Assembly (NCBI GenBank): GCA_947625645.1
Contig: CANQPE010000010.1
Location: 1-40,356 of the forward strand
Direction: 5' to 3'
DNA: 40,356 nucleotides
Origin: an uncultured Clostridia bacterium
GTDB lineage: Bacteria > Bacillota > Clostridia > TANB77 > CAG-508
Positions 1-7,655 of the stretch are shown in pieces. The position numbers and the translations under genes were made by a program. The notes beneath the pieces were generated by a model. The model had not been told where the DNA came from. It searched no databases and worked only from the letters and a program-made list of their open reading frames with translations. Numbering within the stretch: position 1 is the first letter of the stretch; each line of letters begins with the position of its first letter.

Positions 1-156
1 GATTTTGTACTTAATTCCCAAACTAAAAAATATCATATAGGAAATTGCAAGATGTTAAATAATGTTGATCCTAAATACATAAAAGAAATTACAACAAAAG
101 AAAAAAGTCTTATAGATAATGGATATTCTGCTTGTAAAGTATGTAATAATATATAA
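1..156 (+). CDS. 3' end of a protein with a zinc-ribbon-like C-terminal tail (partial)
   Basis: The window opens inside a reading frame (frame 1) that runs 51 codons to a TAA. The visible tail contains YHIGNC followed about 28 residues later by CKVC, with a VLNSQTKKYH lead-in. This resembles the short Cys/His module often found at the C-terminus of secreted nucleases and ComEC-like or surface proteins of Firmicutes (form 'YVLN..TKKFH...C ... GY.PCKRC'). His12, Cys16, Cys45 and Cys48 would be the metal-binding set. The main domain lies outside the window, so the actual activity cannot be given. The ORF track misses this piece because it has no start codon. Confidence 0.75.
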   Translation, partial: DFVLNSQTKKYHIGNCKMLNNVDPKYIKEITTKEKSLIDNGYSACKVCNNI

Positions 157-178
157 TTAATGAAAGGACTAGATATTG

Positions 179-301
179 ATGGAAGAATTAAGTAAAAAAC
201 TTTTAGAAATAATAAGTAAAAAGACTTTGTCAAGTAAAGTGGTTCTTTGTCAGCTAATATTTTTAGGCGTAGCTAATTCAAGCTACGTCTTTCATGTATA
301 G
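179..301 (+). pseudogene. Short ORF truncated by the 300-bp element
   Basis: An ATG preceded by AAAGGA opens a 40-codon frame starting MEELSKKLLEIISKK. After about 20 codons the frame runs into the 12-bp repeat at 241 and continues through the element to a TAG. The first 20 residues look like the amphipathic start of a normal protein; the rest is element sequence. I read this as the 5' end of a gene broken by insertion of the element at 241. No continuation of the gene is visible after 540. It could also be a chance ORF. Confidence 0.35.
266..293 (+). terminator. Hairpin inside the 300-bp element
   Basis: AGGCGTAGCT-aattca-AGCTACGTCT forms a 10-bp stem with one G-T pair, followed by only a weak T-rich tract. 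It may act as a weak terminator for the truncated ORF, or simply be internal secondary structure of the element. Confidence 0.35.
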
Positions 302-341
302 CACATTTAAGAACATTTATTTTGTTATAAAATGTTTCGAT

Positions 342-464
342 TTAATCTATTATTGTAATCATATTTAATTGCATTTTTACAGCTTCTTTAGTATTTTCAA
401 TTAATGTAACGATACGAATAAGGTATTTTTGTATAATTTTTTGTATTAATTTTCCTAATTCCAT
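342..464 (-). CDS. Possible 40-aa ORF inside the 300-bp element
   Basis: An ATG at 464 opens a 40-codon frame (starts MELGKLIQKIIQKY, ends NMITIID). It is rich in Ile, Lys and Leu and could form an amphipathic helix. There is no strong ribosome binding site and I do not recognise it. It is listed because it is the only frame of any length within the element; it may be a chance ORF or the remnant of the parental element's gene. Confidence 0.2.
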   Translation of the reverse strand: MELGKLIQKIIQKYLIRIVTLIENTKEAVKMQLNMITIID

Positions 465-574
465 AAAAATATTTTGTGTACTACACAGCGTTTTTTCTAT
501 CGTTTTAATCTTTTATTATCAATTAACTTGACAAAGAACCAGAGATTTTTACACAACTTTTTCTATACTCTCGT

Positions 575-626
575 GTAAGATAAAGTTCATAAATTTGGTA
601 CCTTTAACTTACATACTTTATCTTAC
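575..626. repeat. 12-bp perfect inverted repeat downstream of the nuclease-like gene
   Basis: GTAAGATAAAGT at 575-586 and ACTTTATCTTAC at 615-626 are exact inverse copies separated by 28 bp. Around them, TACACAACTTTTTC (550) and TGTGCAACTTTTC (642) form an imperfect direct repeat. The block lies between the 300-bp element and the stop of the 451-aa gene. It could be a weak terminator for that gene or the scar of another mobile element. Apart from this, 541-658 holds no gene that I can see. Confidence 0.4.
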
Positions 627-658
627 GCTATCCATAAATAACTGTGCAACTTTTCTTT

Positions 659-2014
659 TTAATCTTCTAAATCTGTCCTGTTTTTTATGTTTAATTTCCA
701 ATCTTCAAATCCTTTATATATCCCATTTGTTTTAAATATTTCATTAACCATTTTTTCTTTCTCATTTGGATTATTCTTTAAATATTCTTTAATATTGTAT
801 AATTGGATTGTAGTTAAAAGACAAATTTCTTGATGTGTTGCATATTTTAACATTTGATTAGGAAAATATTTTTGTCTTTTTTCTAACTCTTGCTCATTGA
901 AAGCATTTACCAATAGTATGCCCTTAGGCAGTATATCATTTTCTATGTGATATTCAGATTTCCATTTTACAATTTGCGATGTATGTTTTTCTGTAGCACT
1001 CCCAGACACACCTTTTACTTCAACAACTGCTATTTTTTCTTTATACTTAATTACTATATCTTCATCTACCGAATTTGGATCATATTTTATTATTGAAAAT
1101 CCTATTTCTTTAAAATTTTCAACAGAATTTATTTCTAATGATGTTCCTGTTCCCGTGAACATAATTTTTTGTTTCTGCAAATCATATAACTTTTTTTCTT
1201 TTTTCTCTATATCAATCATAAGCTTGCTTAACTTATCTTTACTTTGTTTTATATCTTTAATCATTAATTCTTCATTACGTAATAAGTATTTTTTTGAATA
1301 TAATGGTAAATCGATTTCATTTTGTGAAATAACTGTATTCAGTTTAGCTAAATCATTATAATACTTCTTTTCTAAAGTGCATGCTTTCTTGTAATCAACT
1401 TTATCAAAAGCTAAATCTGGAGCAAATATCAATAAGCCTTTACCTATTTTTTCATAATAAGAAACTACTTTTTTTGTTCCTTTAATTGTCATTAAAATAT
1501 TTTTATCTTTAACATTTTCATAAGTTGTTCTATATTCTATATAATCAATATACTTTTTAAGAATTTCAATAATCTTTTTATTAGTAAAAGCAACTGATTT
1601 TCCCGTTAAATTTAATGAAGATATTGCTACAGGCAACAATGAATTAGAATGAACATCTTCAACTAGATAAGTCGTTTGAGCATTTCTCCCCGTACCAGAA
1701 ACAGTTTTTTTTCCAGAATAACAATAAACACATTCATCATTACCATTAATAACAATTATGTTTTTACCACTCTCCAAAAATTCTTTCATTTCGTTTTTTC
1801 TTCTTGCTAAATCTTTTTTTAATCGTGGAGAATCATGATCCGTTATTCGTGGAAATCCATTAAACTCAATATTAGATGCATACTCTTGAAATATATTTTG
1901 TAAATCTACTAGTAATACATCATATTCTAATATAGTTTTATCGTCAGAAAAATCTATTGTTTCCATATCATTATGATCATATTCTGGATAATATCCTAAT
2001 AAACCAAATTTCAT
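659..2014 (-). CDS. Orphan PD-(D/E)xK nuclease-like protein
   Basis: A 451-aa protein. The C-terminal third, from about residue 285, looks like a restriction-endonuclease-like fold: FTGTGTSLE and a 'LGF'-like strand, an Asp in the SVDEDIVI strand, then AVVEVKG, the E-x-K core of PD-(D/E)xK enzymes. Residues 225-285 are a charged, probably coiled-coil linker. The N-terminal 220 residues (starts MKFGLLGYYPEY, with a strand IIVINGND) look like an alpha/beta domain that I cannot assign. The start ATG has AAGGAGGAAAAGG just upstream. It sits alone next to an IS-like element and a gene remnant, so it could be an accessory defence or DNA-processing protein. That role is inferred from fold and context only. 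Confidence 0.65.
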   Translation of the reverse strand: MKFGLLGYYPEYDHNDMETIDFSDDKTILEYDVLLVDLQNIFQEYASNIEFNGFPRITDHDSPRLKKDLARRKNEMKEFLESGKNIIVINGNDECVYCYSGKKTVSGTGRNAQTTYLVEDVHSNSLLPVAISSLNLTGKSVAFTNKKIIEILKKYIDYIEYRTTYENVKDKNILMTIKGTKKVVSYYEKIGKGLLIFAPDLAFDKVDYKKACTLEKKYYNDLAKLNTVISQNEIDLPLYSKKYLLRNEELMIKDIKQSKDKLSKLMIDIEKKEKKLYDLQKQKIMFTGTGTSLEINSVENFKEIGFSIIKYDPNSVDEDIVIKYKEKIAVVEVKGVSGSATEKHTSQIVKWKSEYHIENDILPKGILLVNAFNEQELEKRQKYFPNQMLKYATHQEICLLTTIQLYNIKEYLKNNPNEKEKMVNEIFKTNGIYKGFEDWKLNIKNRTDLED

Positions 2015-2054
2015 CCTTTTCCTCCTTGATATGTTTCTAATAACACTTAGTCAC

Positions 2055-2060
2055 ATTGTA
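2055..2060 (-). promoter_or_regulatory. Extended -10 promoter of the nuclease-like gene
   Basis: On the minus strand TGATACAAT is an extended -10 element (TGnTACAAT) about 40 bp upstream of the ATG of the 451-aa gene. No good -35 box is present at 17 bp, as expected for extended -10 promoters. Confidence 0.4.
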
Positions 2061-2117
2061 TCATATTTTGTCATTAAAAGCCAGTTTTTACTAATATTTA
2101 GTGTCATAAAAATTTCC

Positions 2118-2279
2118 CTATTTCCCTTCATTATTTTCATGATTTCCATCAACAAATAAAAAAGTAAACTTTTCACCATCTAACCAATCAGATGCCTCTT
2201 TTTCTCCATTATTTTCTTCTTCAAATGTCCAGACTTCTCCAAACTCTTCGCAAACAGTATTATAATTATCTTTCTTCAT
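2118..2279 (-). pseudogene. Remnant of a metallophosphoesterase
   Basis: A 53-codon minus-strand frame (ATG at 2279, TAG at 2118), not in the ORF track. Its second half, DWLDGEKFTFLFVDGNHEN, matches the segment of calcineurin-like phosphoesterases that carries the metal-binding GNHE motif (typical form 'WL..kPFtTLFVDGNHENFD'). It stops straight after the motif, and the upstream dimetal motifs (DxH, GDxxD) are absent. An in-frame stop (TAG) lies just upstream. I read it as the decayed middle of a phosphoesterase gene. The rest of 2015-2376 holds only the promoter above and the terminator below. Confidence 0.55.
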
Positions 2280-2310
2280 TTCATCTTGTCTTCTAAAAGT
2301 TTTTCTTATA

Positions 2311-2348
2311 TAAAAAAATTGCTATAATATTTTAAAATAGCAATTCTT
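2311..2348 (-). terminator. Intrinsic terminator of the HD-domain gene
   Basis: On the minus strand AATTGCTAT and ATAGCAATT form a 9-bp stem with a short AT loop (2317-2345), followed by seven T residues. It lies about 30 bp downstream of the HD-domain stop codon. Confidence 0.7.
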
Positions 2349-2376
2349 CCTTTTATGAAATAGCAACTATCCCATA

Positions 2377-2952
2377 TTACTTAACAAAAAGTACATTCTT
2401 TATAGTTTCATATCTATCTTTTAATATTTCCCTCGTTCTTAGGCTTAATTTGTTATAATCTCTTTGTAATTTTTTCTTTACAAATTCCGTTCCTTCTTCA
2501 ATGGATAATTCCATTTCATCTTTTCCAAATGCTAAATGAAATAAAGAAGGAATCGAATCAAAATGCGCCATAACATCTGCATCCGCTACGCATTGTTCTT
2601 CTATGGTATTTCGAGGCAAATTTCTACTGCCTCTATGTCGCAATACACATTCTTTAACTCTTTCTTTTTTGTCTTGGGGATAATTGAATTTTGTTAATAA
2701 TTCATCTGCTATTTTTACGCCATAAATATGATGTTCTTCCCTAGTTCCAATTTCTGACGGCATTGCTATATCATGCAATAATGCTCCTAATTCTACAATT
2801 TCAACGTCAGCTCCATATTTTTTTGCTAATTCCACAGCATTTTTTACAACATACTGAATATGATCACTCCAAAAATTATAGTGATATTTTTCATCATATG
2901 TATGACATCTTTCTATTAATTCCTTTTTTATGTTTTCTACTATTTCACTCAT
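2377..2952 (-). CDS. HD-domain phosphohydrolase
   Basis: About 191 aa. The HD metal-binding signature is visible: an early His in FWSDHIQYV, the LLHDIA doublet, an EEHHIYG His pair, and a late Asp in ADADVMAHFD. This matches the HD superfamily of metal-dependent phosphohydrolases; the substrate (a nucleotide or other phosphate ester) cannot be told from sequence. The ORF track begins at a TTG at 2973, but the ATG at 2952 has AAGAAAGGTG six bases upstream and is the better start. It is followed by its own terminator and separated from tadA by a shared hairpin, so it is probably a single-gene transcript. Confidence 0.8.
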   Translation of the reverse strand: MSEIVENIKKELIERCHTYDEKYHYNFWSDHIQYVVKNAVELAKKYGADVEIVELGALLHDIAMPSEIGTREEHHIYGVKIADELLTKFNYPQDKKERVKECVLRHRGSRNLPRNTIEEQCVADADVMAHFDSIPSLFHLAFGKDEMELSIEEGTEFVKKKLQRDYNKLSLRTREILKDRYETIKNVLFVK

Positions 2953-3069
2953 ACTTTTCACCTTTCTTATCAATTCTTTTTGCTTGTCCTTTTGATACTC
3001 TCTAATTTTTCTAGCTTCTCGCTTTACCTGTTTCCTTGCTTTTTATTTTCATATTCTACCATAAACATA

Positions 3070-3125
3070 GAAAAAAAGAAAGTGTTTTTTGGGTTCAATA
3101 CATTCCCTACACTTTCTTTTTTAGT
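3070..3125. terminator. Terminator between tadA and the HD-domain gene
   Basis: AAAAAGAAAGTGT (3073-3085) pairs with ACACTTTCTTTTT (3109-3121) around a 23-nt loop. On the minus strand it lies 22 bp after the tadA stop and ends in a T-run. The symmetrical A/T flanks would let it work in both directions. Confidence 0.65.
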
Positions 3126-3142
3126 TTTACCATGAAACACTG

Positions 3143-3601
3143 TCATTTTATTTTCTTTTTTCGTAACATCTTAAAAAATTGTTTTAAAATGTCCTCACAA
3201 TCCTGTTGTAAAATACCCGCTTCATATTCCACCTGATGGTTAAACGTGTAATCTTCTAACAAATTGAAAACCGATCCTACCGCTCCCGTTTTTTCATCTT
3301 TTGTCCCATAATATACCTTTCGAATACGCGCATTCACAATTGCACCAGCACACATAGAACAAGGTTCTAAAGTAACATACATGTCACAGTCTAACAAGCG
3401 CCATGCTTGTAATTTTTTACTTGCTTTTTGAATGGCTAATATCTCCGCATGATTTGTCGTATCACATTTTGTTTCCTTCAAATTATGTGCCCTTGCAATA
3501 ATTTTTCCATCTTTGACAATCACACACCCTACTGGAATTTCTCCTTTTTCAAATGCTTTTTGTGCTTCTTTTAGGGCTGCCCTCATAAACTTTTCTGGCA
3601 T
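3143..3601 (-). CDS. tadA: tRNA-specific adenosine deaminase TadA
   Basis: 152 aa, a usual length for TadA, the enzyme that converts A34 to inosine in tRNA-Arg(ACG). Zinc-binding and catalytic motifs of the cytidine/deoxycytidylate deaminase family are intact: HAEILAI (His ligand plus catalytic Glu) and EPCSMCAGAI (two Cys ligands). NARIRKVYYGTKDEKTGAVGS is the typical TadA region after the PCxxC motif. It starts one base after the nrdG stop, so it is the last gene of an nrdD-nrdG-tadA run, ending at the hairpin at 3070-3125. Confidence 0.95.
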   Translation of the reverse strand: MPEKFMRAALKEAQKAFEKGEIPVGCVIVKDGKIIARAHNLKETKCDTTNHAEILAIQKASKKLQAWRLLDCDMYVTLEPCSMCAGAIVNARIRKVYYGTKDEKTGAVGSVFNLLEDYTFNHQVEYEAGILQQDCEDILKQFFKMLRKKKIK

Positions 3602-3602
3602 C

Positions 3603-4100
3603 TTACTTCATTCCTTCCTCCGGTAAAGCTGCATGCAATTTTGCTTCTTTTACATCGATAACCCTTTGATTCGAAGACCCTCTCCACTCTAAAGTTGGAT
3701 TATGTAACTCCTCTACAAACTGACCATCTACAATAACATCGGCATAATTTAAAATTTCTTTTCCTTGTAAATCTTTATCATATTGATACCCTGTCCAAAT
3801 CCAAAGATTTTTATTGGGCATTTTTTCTTTAAACGCCTTTGCCAATCGAGTTGTTTCCTCAATATTTTTTGGATGTAAAGGTTCTCCCCCTAGAATAGAC
3901 AATCCTTCTATATTTTCATTTTCACATAAATCCAAAATATGCTGAATGGAACTATCTGTAAATTCTTTTCCCCCATTAAAGTCATGTGCTTCTTTGTTAA
4001 AACATCCTTTGCAGTTGAAGGTACAGCCTTGTACAAAAAGGGATACCCTTACGCCTGGTCCATTTGAAATATCCATTTTTCTAATTTTGTTATATCTCAT
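3603..4100 (-). CDS. nrdG: Anaerobic ribonucleotide reductase activating protein NrdG
   Basis: A radical-SAM activase that installs the glycyl radical on NrdD. The CTFNCKGCF motif (CxxxCxxC) binds the [4Fe-4S] cluster and SILGGEPL is the SAM-binding GGEP strand. ISNGPGVRVSLFVQGC is the classic family lead-in. The ORF track starts at a GTG (4109) that lies one base from the ribosome binding site; the ATG at 4100 is ten bases from GAGAGGA and matches the usual start (MRYNKI...). It lies 59 bp downstream of nrdD and one base before tadA. Confidence 0.95.
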   Translation of the reverse strand: MRYNKIRKMDISNGPGVRVSLFVQGCTFNCKGCFNKEAHDFNGGKEFTDSSIQHILDLCENENIEGLSILGGEPLHPKNIEETTRLAKAFKEKMPNKNLWIWTGYQYDKDLQGKEILNYADVIVDGQFVEELHNPTLEWRGSSNQRVIDVKEAKLHAALPEEGMK

Positions 4101-4159
4101 CTTTATCACATCCTCTCTTAAAGTGCCTTTCTACTTGGAAAAGAATTCAAATTGCAGTA

Positions 4160-6319
4160 TTATTCATCATCTTTATTATCAATATGTAATACTCTTTCCT
4201 TAATTTCCTGTGTTCTACCTTTGTTCCAGAAATTACTTCCAATGTAACCGCAAGTTCTTCTTGCCACATTCAAAGTATTATGGTCTCTATTTCCGCAATT
4301 TGGACAATACCACTCTAAATTTTCATCAATTAAGATTTCCCCATCAAATCCACATTTTTGGCAATAATCTGATTTTGTATTTAATTCTGCATACATAATA
4401 TTATCATAAATAAACTTGATAATTTGGATAACTGCTGGTATATTATTTTGTAAATTTGGCGTTTCTACATAAGAAATGGCTCCTCCAGGGCTTAATTCTT
4501 GGAATTCACTTTCCAATTTTAATTTTGTAAACGCATCAATTTCTTCAAACACTGGCACATGATATGAATTGGTAATATAATCTCTGTCTGTAATTCCTTC
4601 TACTTCTCCAAAACGTTTTTTCAAACATTTGGCAAATTTATAAGTTGTAGATTCAATTGGTGTTCCATAAACACTGTAATCTATATTTTCTGCTTCTTTC
4701 CATTCTTTACATTTGGCATTTAACTTTTTCATCACTTGCAAAGCAAATTCTTTTCCTTCGCCATTATCTGTATGGCTATGACCTGTCATGTATTTTACAC
4801 ATTCATATAACCCCGCATACCCTAATGAAATTGTTGAATATCCATTGTGTAATAATTCATGAATACTTTCTCCCTTTTTCAATCTTGCTAATGCACCATG
4901 TTGCCATAAAATTGGTGCTACATCACTTGTTGCTTTACTTAATCTTTGGTGTCTTGCCTGTAATGCCTTATGACACAATTCTAATCTTTGTTCAAAGATA
5001 TCCCAGAATAAGTCTTTATCTTTTCCTGATGATAATGCTACATCTACTAAATTAATTGTAACAACTCCTTGATTAAACCTTCCATAATATTTTGGTTGAT
5101 TTGTTTTTGGATCTACATATGGTGTCAAGAAAGAACGGCATCCCATGCATGGATAACAATTTCCATTTCCATTTTTGTCTATTTTTAGCTCTTTCATTTT
5201 CTTTTCAGAAATATAATCTGGAACCATTCTCTTTGCTGTACATTTTGCTGCTAATTCTGTCAAATACCAATATTTGCTTTTTTTATGAATATTATCTTCT
5301 TCCAAAACATATAGTAATTTTGGAAATGCTGGTGTAATATAAACACCTTTTTCATTTTTAAACCCTAATATTCTTTGGTTTAAAAATTCCTCAATTATCA
5401 TTGCTAACTCTTCTTTGTATTCTTCTGTTTCTCCAAGATACATGCATACAGATAAAAATGGTGCTTGTCCATTTGTATTGGTCATGGAATTTACTTGATA
5501 ATTAAACGTTTGTACCCCGTCTGCAATTTCCTTCTTAATATCCTGTTTGGCATATGCTTGGCAAGTTGCTTCTTCTAATCCTCTTTCTTTATATTTATTC
5601 ATATATTGCTCATAACTTGCTCTAACAAATGGAGCTAAATGACTTAATGTAATAGTTGCCCCTCCATAACTAGATGAAGTCACTGCTAAAATAATTTGTG
5701 TTGCAATGGTTGCTGCCGTAATAAAACGGTGCGGTTTTTCTATCATAACACCATTAATGATAGTACCATTTTGCAACATATCCTCTAAATTGATTAATTC
5801 ACAGTTATGTAATGCATTTTGTGCAAAATAGTCTGCATCATGGAAATGAATAATGCCTTCGTCATGTGCTTTAACAATATCTTCTGGCAACAAAAATCTT
5901 CTTGTAATATCTGTACTTGTAATACCAGCTAAATAATCCCTTTGTGTCGTAACAACCTTTGCATTTTTGTTAGAATTTTCATTATTCCAATAATCATTTT
6001 CGCCTTCTATTAACTCTTTGATAGATTGATCTGTTGTATTCGCTTTTCTAATTAATTCCCTCGTATATCGATATGTAATATATTTTTTGGCTAATTGGTA
6101 TTTTCCAAATTCCATTAATTTTTCTTCTATAATATCTTGAATATCTTCTACTAATATTCTTGGTTTATTTAATTCTTGAATATACTTAATAATTTCTTCA
6201 ATTTTTTCTTTTGTTACTCTTTGATTTCGATTTACTTCGGTATTTGCTTTTTGTACCGCTTTTCTAATTTTTTCTGGATCATATGCTACAATTGTTCCAT
6301 CTCTTTTTATTATCTTCAT
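4160..6319 (-). CDS. nrdD: Anaerobic ribonucleoside-triphosphate reductase NrdD
   Basis: 719 aa, close to the usual class III reductase length. It reduces ribonucleoside triphosphates to deoxyribonucleotides without oxygen, using formate as reductant in this family. Residues 1-90 form an ATP-cone allosteric domain (MKIIKRDGTIVAYDPEKI). The large central part is the ten-stranded barrel. Near the C-terminus YCQKCGFDG and WYCPNCGNRD form the four-Cys zinc site, and RRTCGYIGSNFW carries the radical-bearing Gly. NrdG follows 59 bp downstream. The presence of class III genes marks the organism as an anaerobe. I found no convincing NrdR box upstream. Confidence 0.97.
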   Translation of the reverse strand: MKIIKRDGTIVAYDPEKIRKAVQKANTEVNRNQRVTKEKIEEIIKYIQELNKPRILVEDIQDIIEEKLMEFGKYQLAKKYITYRYTRELIRKANTTDQSIKELIEGENDYWNNENSNKNAKVVTTQRDYLAGITSTDITRRFLLPEDIVKAHDEGIIHFHDADYFAQNALHNCELINLEDMLQNGTIINGVMIEKPHRFITAATIATQIILAVTSSSYGGATITLSHLAPFVRASYEQYMNKYKERGLEEATCQAYAKQDIKKEIADGVQTFNYQVNSMTNTNGQAPFLSVCMYLGETEEYKEELAMIIEEFLNQRILGFKNEKGVYITPAFPKLLYVLEEDNIHKKSKYWYLTELAAKCTAKRMVPDYISEKKMKELKIDKNGNGNCYPCMGCRSFLTPYVDPKTNQPKYYGRFNQGVVTINLVDVALSSGKDKDLFWDIFEQRLELCHKALQARHQRLSKATSDVAPILWQHGALARLKKGESIHELLHNGYSTISLGYAGLYECVKYMTGHSHTDNGEGKEFALQVMKKLNAKCKEWKEAENIDYSVYGTPIESTTYKFAKCLKKRFGEVEGITDRDYITNSYHVPVFEEIDAFTKLKLESEFQELSPGGAISYVETPNLQNNIPAVIQIIKFIYDNIMYAELNTKSDYCQKCGFDGEILIDENLEWYCPNCGNRDHNTLNVARRTCGYIGSNFWNKGRTQEIKERVLHIDNKDDE

Positions 6320-6374
6320 ACCAATTTCCCCCTTTGCTTTGTTGCTTTATTTTATCATACTTCTTTTTATTCAC

Positions 6375-6390
6375 TGTTGCTTTTGCAACA
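6375..6390. promoter_or_regulatory. Small palindrome in the nrdD leader
   Basis: TGTTGC-TTTT-GCAACA is a perfect 6-bp inverted repeat 56-71 bp upstream of the nrdD start. It could be an operator or a small leader hairpin; it does not match the NrdR box. The rest of 6320-6538 is AT-rich upstream sequence without a clear -35/-10 pair. Confidence 0.25.
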
Positions 6391-6538
6391 TTTTATATGT
6401 AACTAAATTGAAACATTATTTATATCAAGGAATTTCATTTATATTACATTTATGTTACGATTTCATGACAAATTTTCTTTTCCATCTTTGTTCCCCTTAA
6501 AACATTTTGTTCCAACAAAATACGTCCCCATAGAGACA

Positions 6539-6565
6539 AACTGTCCCATCTAAGACAGGACAGTT
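6539..6565 (-). terminator. Hairpin at the end of tspO
   Basis: AACTGTCC and GGACAGTT form an 8-bp stem that overlaps the tspO stop codon on the minus strand. The T-tract after it is poor, so termination would be weak. A second small palindrome (ATTTTGTTCCAACAAAAT) lies about 20 bp further on. Confidence 0.4.
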
Positions 6566-7022
6566 AACGGTTTAGTAGATACATAGCTAGGGTTAAATAG
6601 GTGGCAAACAGGCTCCAAATAAGATAGGGTACTTGTAACAAACCCGCTGTTTTATTTTTTTCATAAAAACGTTTTATCATGATAACGATAGCTACATCTA
6701 ATAACAAAATCCATACAAAAGCAAATAATCTCCATTTGAATAAGAAAAAGATGATGGGCCATAGGCTGTTGATGGCTAATTGTTGATAATAGATTTTGTT
6801 AGTTGCCTCGTCTGTTAGTCCTTTCGTTTTTAAGATGGCATACGATACTCCCATGAAAAAATATAAAATGGTCCATACAATAGGAAATAGGATGCCCGGT
6901 GGTGCAAAAGGCGGTTTTTCTAACATAGGATAATCCATAAATGGCGCTATTATAAATCCTACAATGCCTCCTATTAAAAGTGGTAACAAAATGGTTTTTG
7001 TATATGTTTTGATATTGTTCAT
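6564..7022 (-). CDS. tspO: TspO/MBR-family membrane protein
   Basis: About 152 aa with five predicted membrane segments, the TspO (peripheral benzodiazepine receptor) fold. The family signature is clear: LEKPPFAPPGILFPIVWT in the first loop and second helix, then YFFMGVSYA. TspO proteins bind tetrapyrroles or other small hydrophobic ligands; the physiological role varies and cannot be told here. The ATG at 7022 has GAGGTG six bases upstream and is preferred over the GTG at 7031 used in the track. It is a single gene with no linked porphyrin genes. Confidence 0.9.
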   Translation of the reverse strand: MNNIKTYTKTILLPLLIGGIVGFIIAPFMDYPMLEKPPFAPPGILFPIVWTILYFFMGVSYAILKTKGLTDEATNKIYYQQLAINSLWPIIFFLFKWRLFAFVWILLLDVAIVIMIKRFYEKNKTAGLLQVPYLIWSLFATYLTLAMYLLNR

Positions 7023-7162
7023 GTGTTTCACCTCAGTTAAGTATATGTTTTTTAACTGGTGCTATATGTATATTTTTCTTTTTTTTGGTAATCCTATTAT
7101 TAAAAGATAAATGGAGAATTTGAAAGATAATTACTTCATTTATAGAGATAGGAGTGTTTAAT

Positions 7163-7597
7163 ATGGAAAATCAAAACTTGAATATTTTAGATGAAGTAAA
7201 CAAAGGAGCCACTATGGGCATGGGTGCCATTTCCTATGTTTCTGAAAAAGTAACAGATAATACATTTAAAGAGGTATTAGATACAGAATTTAGTAAATAT
7301 GAAAAAATTTCACAAAGAGTCAATGATTTGTACGCACAATATTCTGATAAAGATCCTCATGAAACCAATGCCATGAATAAAATGATGACTTGGTACGGTA
7401 TTCAAATGAAAACAATGACAGATGACACAACTTCTAAATTATCTGAGTTGCTTATGCAAGGTACCAATATGGGGATTATTGAAGGAAGACGTTTGTTAAA
7501 CCAACATCCTCAAGCCGATTCTGATGTAAAAAATATTTTAAATGATTTTGTTGTCATGCAAGAAGACAGTGTTGAAACATTGAAAAAATATTTATAA
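7163..7597 (+). CDS. Small helical-bundle protein of unknown function
   Basis: 144 aa, entirely helical by composition, with no signal or membrane segment. Repeated Asp/Glu/Met-rich helices (for example TEFSKYEKISQRVNDLY and AMNKMMTWYGIQMKTM) and the overall length recall ferritin-like four-helix bundles, but I see no ExxH iron ligands, so this is only a fold suggestion. The ATG at 7163 is eight bases after AGGAG; the track's GTG at 7154 overlaps that site. It stands alone, with a strong bidirectional terminator separating it from larB. Confidence 0.6.
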   Translation: MENQNLNILDEVNKGATMGMGAISYVSEKVTDNTFKEVLDTEFSKYEKISQRVNDLYAQYSDKDPHETNAMNKMMTWYGIQMKTMTDDTTSKLSELLMQGTNMGIIEGRRLLNQHPQADSDVKNILNDFVVMQEDSVETLKKYL

Positions 7598-7601
7598 TTT
7601 T

Positions 7602-7653
7602 ATACCCCCTCCATTGGATGGTCACACATAAAGATCCACTCCATGGAGGGGTA
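7602..7653. terminator. Bidirectional terminator between convergent genes
   Basis: ATACCCCCTCCAT (7602-7614) and ATGGAGGGGTAT (7642-7653) form a strong GC-rich stem with a 27-nt loop, followed by ATTTTA on the plus strand and AAAATTATAA on the minus strand (reverse of TTATAATTTT). It sits between the 144-aa gene and the end of larB. Confidence 0.75.
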
Positions 7654-7655
7654 TT

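Larger units (their letters stand above)
241..540. mobile_element. 300-bp MITE-like element with 12-bp terminal inverted repeats
   Basis: GGTTCTTTGTCA at 241-252 is matched exactly by its inverse TGACAAAGAACC at 529-540, giving a unit of exactly 300 bp. The termini resemble the TCTTTGTCAA-type ends of ISL3-family insertion sequences (family resemblance from memory). There is no transposase; the only internal frame is a 40-codon minus-strand ORF. No clear 8-bp target duplication is visible (AGTAAAGT left, AGAGATTT right), so it may be an old or internally deleted copy. A second TTTGTCAAGT lies just outside the left end in the same orientation, which could be a trace of a nested insertion. Confidence 0.55.

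Noticed and set aside
33-233. 66-aa minus-strand ORF at the left edge
   Set aside because: It is antisense to the zinc-ribbon-tailed frame and has no ribosome binding site.
6320-6480. NrdR boxes upstream of nrdD
   Set aside because: No pair of sites near the ACACWATATWTWGTGT consensus could be found.
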